Origin: Desulfurobacteriaceae bacterium
GTDB taxonomy: Bacteria; Aquificota; Aquificia; Desulfurobacteriales; Desulfurobacteriaceae
Direction of reading: 5' to 3'
Length of the DNA stretch: 5,238 bases
Assembly: GCA_027064485.1 (NCBI GenBank)
Contig: JAMOPR010000295.1
Span: 1-5,238 of the forward strand
A program made the translations under genes and the position numbers. Under the pieces are notes generated by a model. The model saw only the letters and a list, made by a program, of their open reading frames with translations. It did not search any database and was not told the DNA's origin. Positions 1-5,238 of this stretch are shown piece by piece. Numbering within the stretch: position 1 is the first letter of the stretch; each line of letters starts with the position of its first letter.

Positions 1-73
1 ACTGTTCCCAAAGATGTATAACATTAATGACCCCGAATACATAATCATCCTGAAAGATATTTCCAAAGGTTAA
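1..73 (+). CDS. C-terminal end of an unidentified protein (partial, start outside window)
   Basis: In the frame beginning at base 2 there are 23 sense codons followed by TAA at 71-73. The translated end contains NINDPEYIIILKDISKG, which reads like real protein: mixed charge and a short beta-strand-like hydrophobic run near the C-terminus. A Pro-x-Tyr-hydrophobic run followed by Asp is seen at the very C-terminus of some penicillin-binding transpeptidases, but 23 residues are far too few to name a family. If it is real, the gene runs in the same direction as the CBS gene, 144 bases further on, and no hairpin terminator separates them. It could also be chance open frame. Confidence 0.45.
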   Translation, partial: LFPKMYNINDPEYIIILKDISKG

Positions 74-130
74 TTTTTCTCCTTCTTCCAGTTACTTCCC
101 TCTATACCCTCGCTTAAATGACTGCTAAGT

Positions 131-148
131 GGTTGGTGGGGGTGGGGG
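131..148 (+). other. G-rich tract in the spacer before the CBS gene
   Basis: The 144-base spacer (74-217) holds no gene. Its most unusual element is a run of G blocks: GG at 131-132, GG at 135-136, five G at 138-142 and five G at 144-148, separated by one or two T. Four G blocks could form a two-layer quadruplex, or a larger one using both five-G blocks. It lies about 70 bases upstream of the CBS start codon. Its function is unknown. Confidence 0.4.
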
Positions 149-190
149 ATTCCTTCTTGCTTAATTTTATTTCAAGCACTAATCTTAAAG

Positions 191-212
191 TATGAATTCC
201 TTTAAAGGGAGG
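191..212 (+). promoter_or_regulatory. Shine-Dalgarno of the CBS gene, with overlapping palindrome and a weak -10 candidate
   Basis: GGAGG at 208-212 lies five bases before the ATG at 218 and is a strong ribosome binding site, which fixes the start. A perfect 10-base palindrome, CCTTTAAAGG (199-208), runs into it and might act as a small operator or occlude the site; this is speculative. TATGAA at 191-196 matches four of six bases of a -10 box and would place transcription start near 203, but no good -35 is visible, so the promoter part is weak. Confidence 0.6.
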
Positions 213-217
213 GTGTA

Positions 218-622
218 ATGCCAGTAAAAGACCTGATACAGAGAAAGGTGGTAACAATCGAACCAGACGATACAGTAATGCTTGCAGCTCAGAGAATGAA
301 AGATAAAATGGTTGGAAGCCTTGTAGTTTTAGATGGTGACAAGCCAGCTGGCATTATCACGGATAGGGACATAGCACTAAGAGTTGTAGGAGCTGGAAAA
401 TCCCCCACCACCCCCGTCAAAGAAGTAATGACCAAATCCCCGGTAACCATCAGAGAAGATGCTTCCTTCTTCGAACTGAGCAAAACCTTTAGAGAAGCAT
501 CGGTAAGAAGGTTGATAGTTGTCGATAAAGAAGGTAAATTAGTGGGGTTAATTTCTATTGACGACGTATTTGAACTTTTGGCGGCAGAATTCGCCAACCT
601 CATTACAGCGATTAGGGGTTAG
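218..622 (+). CDS. Two-CBS-domain protein (putative adenylate-binding regulator)
   Basis: A 134-residue cytoplasmic protein made of one CBS pair and nothing else. CBS1 spans about residues 6-60 and CBS2 about 70-126. Each ends with the nucleotide-binding signature G-h-h-S/T-x-x-D: GIITDRD at 45-51 and GLISIDD at 110-116. The second domain has the usual EVMTKSPVTI entry at 69-78. In the family such pairs bind AMP, ATP, SAM or related adenylates and act on a partner protein; no enzyme domain is present here, so it is likely a stand-alone sensor. The start is fixed by GGAGG five bases upstream. The stop codon TAG (620-622) is immediately followed by the scpA ATG, so the two are almost certainly co-transcribed and translationally coupled. 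The ligand and partner cannot be deduced from sequence. Confidence 0.93.
   Translation: MPVKDLIQRKVVTIEPDDTVMLAAQRMKDKMVGSLVVLDGDKPAGIITDRDIALRVVGAGKSPTTPVKEVMTKSPVTIREDASFFELSKTFREASVRRLIVVDKEGKLVGLISIDDVFELLAAEFANLITAIRG
614..618 (+). promoter_or_regulatory. Ribosome binding site of scpA inside the CBS gene
   Basis: AGGGG at 614-618 sits four bases before the scpA ATG at 623, within the last codons of the CBS gene. With the upstream stop directly touching the start, translation of scpA probably depends in part on ribosomes finishing the CBS gene. Confidence 0.6.
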
Positions 623-1369
623 ATGGACATAAAGGTTGAAACAGAAGTATTCGAAGGACCTTTAGACCTACTGATTTACCTAATCAAGAAAAGGGAAGTA
701 AGCATTTACGACATTCCCATTGCAGAAATTACTGAAGAATTCCTCAACTACATATATACAATGCAGGAACTCAACATTCCGCTCGCTTCCGAATTCATAT
801 TCATGGCAGCTGTTTTGGCTCGCATTAAGTCGGAATACTTAATCCCAAGGGAAGAATCGGAAGACCCGAGAAAAGAGCTGGTTCAAATAATAGAAAAATA
901 CCTCCAGTCAAAAAAAGCTGCAGAAATACTTGAAAAGCTGGAAGAAGAAGCTTCGAAATCCTTTACCAATGACCCTTCCGATTTAATTTTTCAATTTCAG
1001 GACAAAATAAAAATCGCCAACACAAAAGAAGACCTAAAATCCGCCTACGAAGAACTCCTCTTTCGAAAAGAAGAAAAACCCATAAAAATCGGAATCAGGA
1101 TATCAGCAGACAACTTTAAAATCCCTCCCAAAATGGAAGAAATAAGAAAAATCCTCTCACAACGCTACATACTTCCGTTTTCGGAACTCATCAAAAAAAG
1201 CTCCTGCAAATTAGAAGCCATAACCTACTTCCTTGCACTTTTAGAACTTTCAAAATTAGGTGAAGTGGCAACATTTACCGATGGAGAAGAAATCTTCGCA
1301 ACAAAACTTTCCCCTCCCTTCAAGCAAGAAAGGAAAATAATTCCCGTTACCGCTGACTACGCTTCTTAA
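623..1369 (+). CDS. scpA: Segregation and condensation protein A (SMC kleisin)
   Basis: A 248-residue kleisin, close to the usual family length of about 240-260. It bridges the two SMC heads and, with a ScpB dimer, forms the SMC-ScpAB condensin that organises and segregates the chromosome. The N-terminal SMC-neck-binding domain shows the hallmark FEGPLDLLI at 10-18 and IYDIPIAEIT at 28-37, then an FIFMAAVLARIKSEYLIP segment at 58-75. The middle (about 80-175) is charged and helical, where ScpB is expected to bind. The C-terminal winged helix (about 180-229) carries AITYFLALLELSKLG at 199-213, the SMC-cap-binding part. A 19-residue tail follows. The start follows the CBS stop with no gap and has AGGGG upstream. 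The last 23 bp overlap the convergent gene's end. No scpB is present in the window. Confidence 0.97.
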   Translation: MDIKVETEVFEGPLDLLIYLIKKREVSIYDIPIAEITEEFLNYIYTMQELNIPLASEFIFMAAVLARIKSEYLIPREESEDPRKELVQIIEKYLQSKKAAEILEKLEEEASKSFTNDPSDLIFQFQDKIKIANTKEDLKSAYEELLFRKEEKPIKIGIRISADNFKIPPKMEEIRKILSQRYILPFSELIKKSSCKLEAITYFLALLELSKLGEVATFTDGEEIFATKLSPPFKQERKIIPVTADYAS

Positions 1370-2144
1370 GAACGTTTTCTATTATATCCGCCTTACTTTT
1401 CAAGCTGACATACCTGTTGATGTAAGAAACTCTCTCTAAATTTCTCCCGGAATATTCAACTACTATATCAACAGGAAATCCTAATTTTAAAAGCTCTGCC
1501 ACGTAGTTGTCCTTAAAATCGGCAACCGTCAAATCCAAATCGGCTTTCTTCATCAAGTTATGGAACGTCACTTTCATCGTCGCCGCTGAAGAAGATATAA
1601 GCTTAGCAACGGGAAGCTTTTCCTCTTTTATTTTCTGAAGTCTCCTGTTAATCTCTCCGTTTATAATAAAACGCTTTATCTTCCCCTCCTGAATCACGGG
1701 AATGTCCAGAAACACGCCGTAAGAAGTGCACTTCAATTTTGAAATCTCGGCAGGCGCAAGTCCCAAATGGATTATCATCAACATTGCCGTTTGAAGCTCA
1801 AAAGAACGAAGTTTCTCAATTAAAGCTTCTAACTTCTCCATCTCTTCTTTTTTAACGGGTCTAAACTCCTTAAACTCTCCGGTATCTGGCGGCTGAAACT
1901 TCAACCTCCTTTTTACCTTGTTAAACTTCAAATAATGCTGTATTGCCGACATAGCCGTCCTAAAGCTCTTTTCCGTTCTATACCTAACAGAAATAAAGTT
2001 ATAAAGCTTCTCTTCATCAAAATTCTTAAAATCATAGTTGTAAAAATCCAAAAACTTATGGAAATACTTTAAAACGCGTTCGTATGTTTTAAGGGTGTTA
2101 TGCGTATACCCTTCTTCCTTCAAGGCATTAAGAAACTTCTCCAT
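1347..2144 (-). CDS. Degenerate tyrosine recombinase (XerD-like fold, probably not catalytic)
   Basis: A 265-residue protein with the two-domain plan of phage integrases and Xer proteins. The N-terminal SAM-like core-binding domain (about 1-75) has the T-x-x-x-Y pattern (TLKTYERVLKYFHKFL, 17-32). The C-terminal domain (about 95-250) follows the recombinase pattern, but its catalytic positions are changed. Box I reads HLGLAPAEI (126-134), with Ala130 where Arg belongs. The HxxR position reads ADFK (208-211). The later His position, after the conserved Gly233, is Arg234. A gapless alignment puts Asn243 at the nucleophile, with Tyr241 and Tyr245 flanking. Only the beta-hairpin Lys (Lys155 or Lys157) may remain. 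A DNA-binding role seems likelier than strand exchange. The start has AGGG five bases upstream and overlaps the transglycosylase gene end by 25 bp; the end overlaps scpA by 23 bp. There are no frameshifts or stops, so it is a maintained gene and not a decayed one. Confidence 0.8.
   Translation of the reverse strand: MEKFLNALKEEGYTHNTLKTYERVLKYFHKFLDFYNYDFKNFDEEKLYNFISVRYRTEKSFRTAMSAIQHYLKFNKVKRRLKFQPPDTGEFKEFRPVKKEEMEKLEALIEKLRSFELQTAMLMIIHLGLAPAEISKLKCTSYGVFLDIPVIQEGKIKRFIINGEINRRLQKIKEEKLPVAKLISSSAATMKVTFHNLMKKADLDLTVADFKDNYVAELLKLGFPVDIVVEYSGRNLERVSYINRYVSLKSKADIIENVLKKRSQR
1359..1379 (+). terminator. Possible weak hairpin at the scpA end
   Basis: A perfect 10-base palindrome TTCTTAAGAA (1363-1372) spans the scpA stop codon. 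ACG at 1359-1361 can pair with CGT at 1373-1375 across one bulged base, and four T follow on the plus strand. The stem is only about six pairs with few G-C pairs, so it would be a weak terminator at best. No better candidate separates the two convergent genes. Confidence 0.2.
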
Positions 2145-3751
2145 TCCTGCCCTGTTCCGTAAAGATTTGAATAGAAATAAAGGTTTTCCGTTACCCTTTT
2201 AACGTAATCCCTCGTTTCCTTAAAGGGAAGGTAAAAATCCACGAAAATTATAAGGTCTTCCCTGCTCTTTATTTTCCCATACCTTTTCAAAGCCTTCTTC
2301 AAATTACCCGGTCCGCCGTTATAAGCAGCAGCCGCTAAAGGAAAAGACTTAAATTCTTTCAGCAACTGATGAATATAAAACGAACCATAGCGGTAGTTTA
2401 CCTCCGGAATAAATAACTTTTCTTTAAAGAAATCTTTATCCCCAAGTTTCTCAGCCAAATACTTACCCGTAAAAGGCATTATCTGCATTAACCCTATCGC
2501 TCCGGAACGTGAAAGTGCAAGGTGGTCAAACAAGCTTTCCTGCCTTGCAATAGCCAAAGAAATAAGGTCACCTTTAAACACTTTCGGCTTTGGATATAAA
2601 ACCTGAAGGGGTCCCTTCAATCTCAATTTTAAAGCCGCTTTCAACGCTGATGAATAGTATCCGCACTTGTAAAGGGCTAAAGGGACATCTTTCGATTTAA
2701 GGTCAAGAAGAGAAACTACAGAACAGTAATTGTTTGAAAGAAGGTATTGAAGGTCAGGGTCTGAAATGTAAACTTTCCCTTTGGTAACTTTACCGGGTTT
2801 AGAAAGAACGATAGTGTAGAAATCCCTCTTCCCCTCCAAAAAAGAGTAGTCACCCTTTAAACCGAGTTTCTTTTTTAGTATCTCTTTCCAAACTCTTTCT
2901 TGCTCATTCCTTGGATTTGAAATCAATTTAAGCGCTCTTTCATAGTTAAAGTTAACAACTTCATACTTTATTCTGTAAGTTCTGTAAATTTCGGGAAAAA
3001 CCAACTTCACACTTTCAAGCACCTTCCTGAGAAATCCCCCCTCCCCTCCTACCAAAAACCTATCCAACAAATAAACCGCAGCAGCTCTCTTATAAAATTC
3101 AGGCACGTTCAAAGCCATGAGCTTTTCAAAGTAAAAAAACTTTTCTGCTGCTTCCTTTGAAACAAATATCAGGAAGAAATACCTTTCGGGGACAGTGCTT
3201 TCCTCAAAAAGCTCTTTGGCTCTCTTGTAATTCCTCTTCTTCAGCTGAATCACCCCTTCAAGGTAGCTATAAAACGGGTCATCTTTCATAAAGGAAAGGT
3301 AAACTTCTGCTTCATCAAACGCCCTTTTCTTTATCGCTATCCACACTTTCTTTCTCAATATCTTAGGCTTAAACAGATACCTTATATCTCCCGCATTTGC
3401 CGTTACTATTTCCGGGTCTAACCTGTTAGTGCTTGAAAAAATTTCCTCAAATAGTTTCTTCGCTTTCTCTACCTTCCCCTGTTTTTTTAACTTTTGAGCG
3501 TATACAAACTTTACAAAAGGGTTCTCAACTTTTAGGTTTTCCTTCCCTACAGGACAGTTAAGGATATACACCTCTTTAGAAAGAGTAGAAAAAATCGTGC
3601 CGTTAAACTCTTCAAGAAATTGAACGGAACAGTAGTTCTTTTCTCGAAGGTAACGGATAAATTTATCAGCCTTAAGGTTTTCCGCCCCGATTGATGAAGA
3701 AGCCAAAGAAAACAGTAAAATCGCGAAAATTCCTAAAGTTAGTCTTCTCAT
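2120..3751 (-). CDS. Secreted lytic murein transglycosylase (Slt type)
   Basis: A 543-residue exported enzyme expected to cleave the MurNAc-GlcNAc bond of peptidoglycan non-hydrolytically, giving 1,6-anhydro ends, in the periplasm. A signal peptide is clear: Arg2-Arg3, a hydrophobic stretch 4-17, then SSSIGA ending at 23 with likely cleavage before Glu24; there is no lipobox. Residues 25-385 form a helical superhelix with TPR-like pairs (for example 83-106 and 144-183), as in Slt70. The catalytic SLT domain begins near 393: ARQES with catalytic Glu405, GLMQIMP at 420-426, AAYNGGPGN at 475-483 and ETRDYV at 512-517. There are exactly four Cys, two in each of two NYCSV modules (41 and 66; 343 and 363). 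The length is shorter than E. coli Slt (about 645). The start codon overlaps the upstream stop as ATGA and lacks a Shine-Dalgarno, so it relies on coupling. Confidence 0.93.
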   Translation of the reverse strand: MRRLTLGIFAILLFSLASSSIGAENLKADKFIRYLREKNYCSVQFLEEFNGTIFSTLSKEVYILNCPVGKENLKVENPFVKFVYAQKLKKQGKVEKAKKLFEEIFSSTNRLDPEIVTANAGDIRYLFKPKILRKKVWIAIKKRAFDEAEVYLSFMKDDPFYSYLEGVIQLKKRNYKRAKELFEESTVPERYFFLIFVSKEAAEKFFYFEKLMALNVPEFYKRAAAVYLLDRFLVGGEGGFLRKVLESVKLVFPEIYRTYRIKYEVVNFNYERALKLISNPRNEQERVWKEILKKKLGLKGDYSFLEGKRDFYTIVLSKPGKVTKGKVYISDPDLQYLLSNNYCSVVSLLDLKSKDVPLALYKCGYYSSALKAALKLRLKGPLQVLYPKPKVFKGDLISLAIARQESLFDHLALSRSGAIGLMQIMPFTGKYLAEKLGDKDFFKEKLFIPEVNYRYGSFYIHQLLKEFKSFPLAAAAYNGGPGNLKKALKRYGKIKSREDLIIFVDFYLPFKETRDYVKRVTENLYFYSNLYGTGQEWRSFLMP

Positions 3752-4815
3752 TGTTTAATAATTGTATCATTAACCACCCTGTTCCTTCCCAGCCTCTTGG
3801 CAACATAAAGCCTTTCATCGGCAAGTTTTATTACATCTTCCATTCCTTCAGCTTCCGTGCTGTCGGCAACGCCCAAGCTCACAGTTACCTTCCTCGGAAT
3901 GGAAAAATCGTGCTCCTCTATCAAACGTCTGATTTTTTCTGCTACAGCAGTAGCATTTAACCTATCTGCTCCCGGCAGAACTATTAAAAACTCCTCACCA
4001 CCGTATCTTCCAACAATATCTCCCCTGCGAAGGTTACTCTTTATCAAAATGCTAACCTCTCTCAGAACCTTATCCCCCACCTGATGCCCAAAAGTATCGT
4101 TCACGCTTTTAAAAAAATCTATATCCAGCATCAAAACCGCGTAAGGAATACACCTCTTTTCAATCTCTTCCAGGCGGGAAAACAAGCTCCTCCTCGTTAA
4201 AACGGTCGTTAAAGAATCTATCTCCAAAAGCCTCTTTAATCCTTCCCTGTAAGCATCGATGAATATCCTGTATACCGTTATGGCTACACCGAAAGTCAAG
4301 TAAGCCGCAAGGGCTTCAAATCCTAAAACTATCGGGCTGTTCGGCGTCAAACGCCCTGCTCTGAGAAACTGGGAAAACTTAAGGAAAAAGATGGCTGTAT
4401 TCGTAATCACAGGAATATAAGCGTAAAAAAGCAACCTTTTAAAATCAAAGAAAATACCAGCCAAAAGAGGAACTAAAGGGAACCAAAAAAGCGAAGAGTA
4501 GTGTCCTGCTAACAGACAATAGGTAAGGGTGAAAAGAATCGCTAAAACGAGAACGTTAACCGCGACTTCCAGCCTGCCCCTTTTCACAAGTAGGTATGAA
4601 ACTAACAGAAATACAAAAAACAGAAAATCGTTCGGGAAAAGGCAGGAAAAGTTCAAAAAGTAATCCCTTACGGCAACGTAAAGTTTTACTATACCCGCAA
4701 CAACAATAGATACAGTTAAAAGCTTTTTGTAGCACTCCTCAGGTATTTCATAGCTTACCGAAAGCGACTTAAAACAATCGAGCAACCACTCTCTTATGCT
4801 CTCTCCGAAACTCAT
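3748..4815 (-). CDS. Membrane diguanylate cyclase (six TM segments plus GGDEF)
   Basis: A 355-residue inner-membrane enzyme predicted to make c-di-GMP from two GTP. The N-terminal half has about six hydrophobic segments (roughly 32-49, 62-77, 83-103, 107-123, 128-147, 161-185) that match no sensor domain I can name. The GGDEF domain runs about 195-350: DSLTTVLTRR at 200-209, the metal-binding region LDIDFFKSVND at 230-240 followed by TFGH, and the signature GGEEF at 272-276. An RxxD inhibitory site (Arg263-Asp266) lies exactly five residues before the signature, so product feedback is expected. All the catalytic residues look intact. The ATG at 4815 has no Shine-Dalgarno and an in-frame stop lies upstream at 4843-4845. 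A TTG at codon 11 is a conceivable alternative start. The gene heads a three-gene overlapping cluster with the transglycosylase and recombinase-like genes. Confidence 0.93.
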   Translation of the reverse strand: MSFGESIREWLLDCFKSLSVSYEIPEECYKKLLTVSIVVAGIVKLYVAVRDYFLNFSCLFPNDFLFFVFLLVSYLLVKRGRLEVAVNVLVLAILFTLTYCLLAGHYSSLFWFPLVPLLAGIFFDFKRLLFYAYIPVITNTAIFFLKFSQFLRAGRLTPNSPIVLGFEALAAYLTFGVAITVYRIFIDAYREGLKRLLEIDSLTTVLTRRSLFSRLEEIEKRCIPYAVLMLDIDFFKSVNDTFGHQVGDKVLREVSILIKSNLRRGDIVGRYGGEEFLIVLPGADRLNATAVAEKIRRLIEEHDFSIPRKVTVSLGVADSTEAEGMEDVIKLADERLYVAKRLGRNRVVNDTIIKQ

Positions 4816-4825
4816 AGTTTTCGGT

Positions 4826-4831
4826 AATGTA
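4826..4831 (-). promoter_or_regulatory. Candidate -10 element for the cyclase operon
   Basis: Read on the minus strand, 4831-4826 is TACATT, four of six matches to TATAAT. It would place transcription start near 4819, only about four bases before the ATG. This fits the missing Shine-Dalgarno and suggests a nearly leaderless mRNA. No -35 hexamer lies at normal spacing (TTGTCA at 4860-4855 is 23 bases away), so activation by a bound regulator would be needed. Confidence 0.35.
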
Positions 4832-4853
4832 TGACTTTTCTGTTACTCCCGCT

Positions 4854-4867
4854 TTGACAATTATCAA
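4854..4867 (-). promoter_or_regulatory. CRP/FNR-type palindrome upstream of the cyclase operon
   Basis: On the minus strand the 14 bases read TTGATAATTGTCAA, matching nine of ten conserved positions of the FNR-type site TTGAT-N4-ATCAA. Its centre lies 41.5 bases upstream of the transcription start implied by the -10 candidate, the standard position for class II activation by this family. It abuts the T tract of the glyA terminator, so part of the match may be accidental. Confidence 0.35.
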
Positions 4868-4890
4868 AAAGGGGAGGTTTTACCTCCCCT
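4866..4890 (-). terminator. Intrinsic terminator of glyA
   Basis: Directly after the glyA stop, the minus strand folds into a nine-pair, G-C-rich stem (4890-4882 with 4878-4870; core GGGGAGGT and ACCTCCCC) with a three-base AAA loop at 4881-4879. The T tract covers 4870-4866. This is a textbook rho-independent terminator and separates glyA from the downstream cyclase operon. Confidence 0.92.
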
Positions 4891-4892
4891 CC

Positions 4893-5238
4893 TTAAGCGT
4901 AATCTTCTTCAAGTTCTTTGTATAGCGGATACTTTCCGCAGATTTCCAAAACTTCGGCTTTTACTTTCTCTATAACAGACTCGTCGTCAATGTTCTTGAG
5001 AACCGTCGCAATAAGCTGTGCAATTCTCCTTGCACCGTCTTCTTTGATACCCCTCGTTGTTATTGCAGGCGTTCCGATTCTTATCCCGCTGGTTACGAAA
5101 GGACTTCTCGTGTCAAAAGGAATTGTGTTCTTGTTAACGGTAATGTTTGCCTTTCCTAAAGCCGCTTCGGCTTCTTTACCCGTTATTCCCTTGTCTGTCA
5201 AATCAACGAGCATAAGGTGGTTATCCGTTCCGCCGGAA
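4893..5238 (-). CDS. glyA: Serine hydroxymethyltransferase, C-terminal part (start outside window)
   Basis: The frame is open to the window's right edge, so the gene continues beyond 5238 and the Met encoded at 5211-5213 is internal. About 115 C-terminal residues are visible, beginning [13 protein letters not shown], followed by [12 protein letters not shown] and [15 protein letters not shown]. These are hallmark stretches of GlyA, the PLP-dependent cytoplasmic enzyme that interconverts serine and glycine while loading tetrahydrofolate with a one-carbon unit. The Arg in [10 protein letters not shown] is the conserved residue that contacts the substrate carboxylate. The protein ends ELEEDYA, followed by TAA at 4895-4893 and a strong terminator. 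It is a housekeeping gene with no visible functional link to its neighbours. Confidence 0.97.
   Translation of the reverse strand, partial: SGGTDNHLMLVDLTDKGITGKEAEAALGKANITVNKNTIPFDTRSPFVTSGIRIGTPAITTRGIKEDGARRIAQLIATVLKNIDDESVIEKVKAEVLEICGKYPLYKELEEDYA

Noticed and set aside
158..178. Hairpin TGCTT...AAGCA in the spacer as terminator of the upstream gene
   Set aside because: Only five consecutive pairs with an 11-base loop and no T tract after it; too weak for a terminator.
289..603. Minus-strand open frame of 104 codons inside the CBS gene
   Set aside because: Fully antisense to a confidently identified CBS protein; low-complexity Ser/Leu/Thr composition typical of a shadow frame, with no recognisable domain.
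194..796. Several GAATTC sites (194, 587, 737 and 791 regions) as a repeat or recognition signal
   Set aside because: Short six-base palindromes, irregularly spaced, mostly falling on Glu-Phe codons; chance is sufficient.
1192..1198. A7 homopolymer in scpA as a programmed frameshift site
   Set aside because: The zero frame continues through the whole winged-helix domain to a normal family length, so no shift is needed; A runs are common in this Lys-rich gene.
1347..2144. Integrase of a prophage or integrative element
   Set aside because: No attachment repeats, tRNA, phage genes or composition break nearby, and the catalytic residues are lost; it sits in an overlapping chromosomal gene cluster.
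3691..4084. Two plus-strand open frames (89 and 75 codons) over the transglycosylase start and the GGDEF region
   Set aside because: Antisense to the GGDEF and signal-peptide coding; no ribosome site or family resemblance, so shadows.
4893..5213. Complete 106-residue gene starting at the ATG at 5213
   Set aside because: The frame stays open past that Met to the window edge and encodes SGGTDNHL, a conserved internal GlyA stretch, so it is a truncated view of glyA.

Overview
The window looks like chromosomal DNA of a moderately AT-rich, Gram-negative bacterium. The proteins are rich in Lys, Glu and Ile, the sense strands are purine-loaded, the genes are tightly packed with overlapping ends, and one gene encodes an exported lytic murein transglycosylase. 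The overall flavour is that of a thermophilic Aquificota-type organism (for example the Desulfurobacteriales), but this is an inference from composition and style, not from a marker gene.

Layout. Positions 1-73 hold what appears to be the last 23 codons of a plus-strand gene that starts outside the window. A 144-base spacer follows, with a conspicuous G-rich tract. Two plus-strand genes then abut without a gap: a two-CBS-domain protein (218-622) and the condensin kleisin scpA (623-1369). From the other side comes a minus-strand cluster of three overlapping genes, read in the order membrane diguanylate cyclase (4815-3748), secreted lytic transglycosylase (3751-2120) and a tyrosine-recombinase-fold protein (2144-1347). 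The last of these overlaps the end of scpA tail to tail by 23 bp. At the right edge is the C-terminal part of glyA (minus strand), closed by a strong intrinsic terminator. The 77 bp between glyA and the cyclase gene also carry a CRP/FNR-like palindrome and a plausible -10 element.

How the genes may work together. The left half concerns chromosome organisation: ScpA bridges SMC heads, and its gene directly follows a putative adenylate-sensing CBS gene. The adjacent recombinase-like protein has lost most residues expected of the catalytic site (box I Arg to Ala, HxxR to AxxK, the second His to Arg, nucleophile Tyr to Asn), so it is better read as a DNA-binding protein than as an enzyme. As I recall, streptococci also keep a catalytically degenerate 'XerD-like' gene beside scpA-scpB, so the association here is the most interesting feature of the window. 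The right half suggests an envelope and c-di-GMP module that shares a transcript with the recombinase-like gene. No RNA genes, CRISPR arrays, insertion sequences or attachment sites were seen, and no gene-free stretch exceeds 300 bases.
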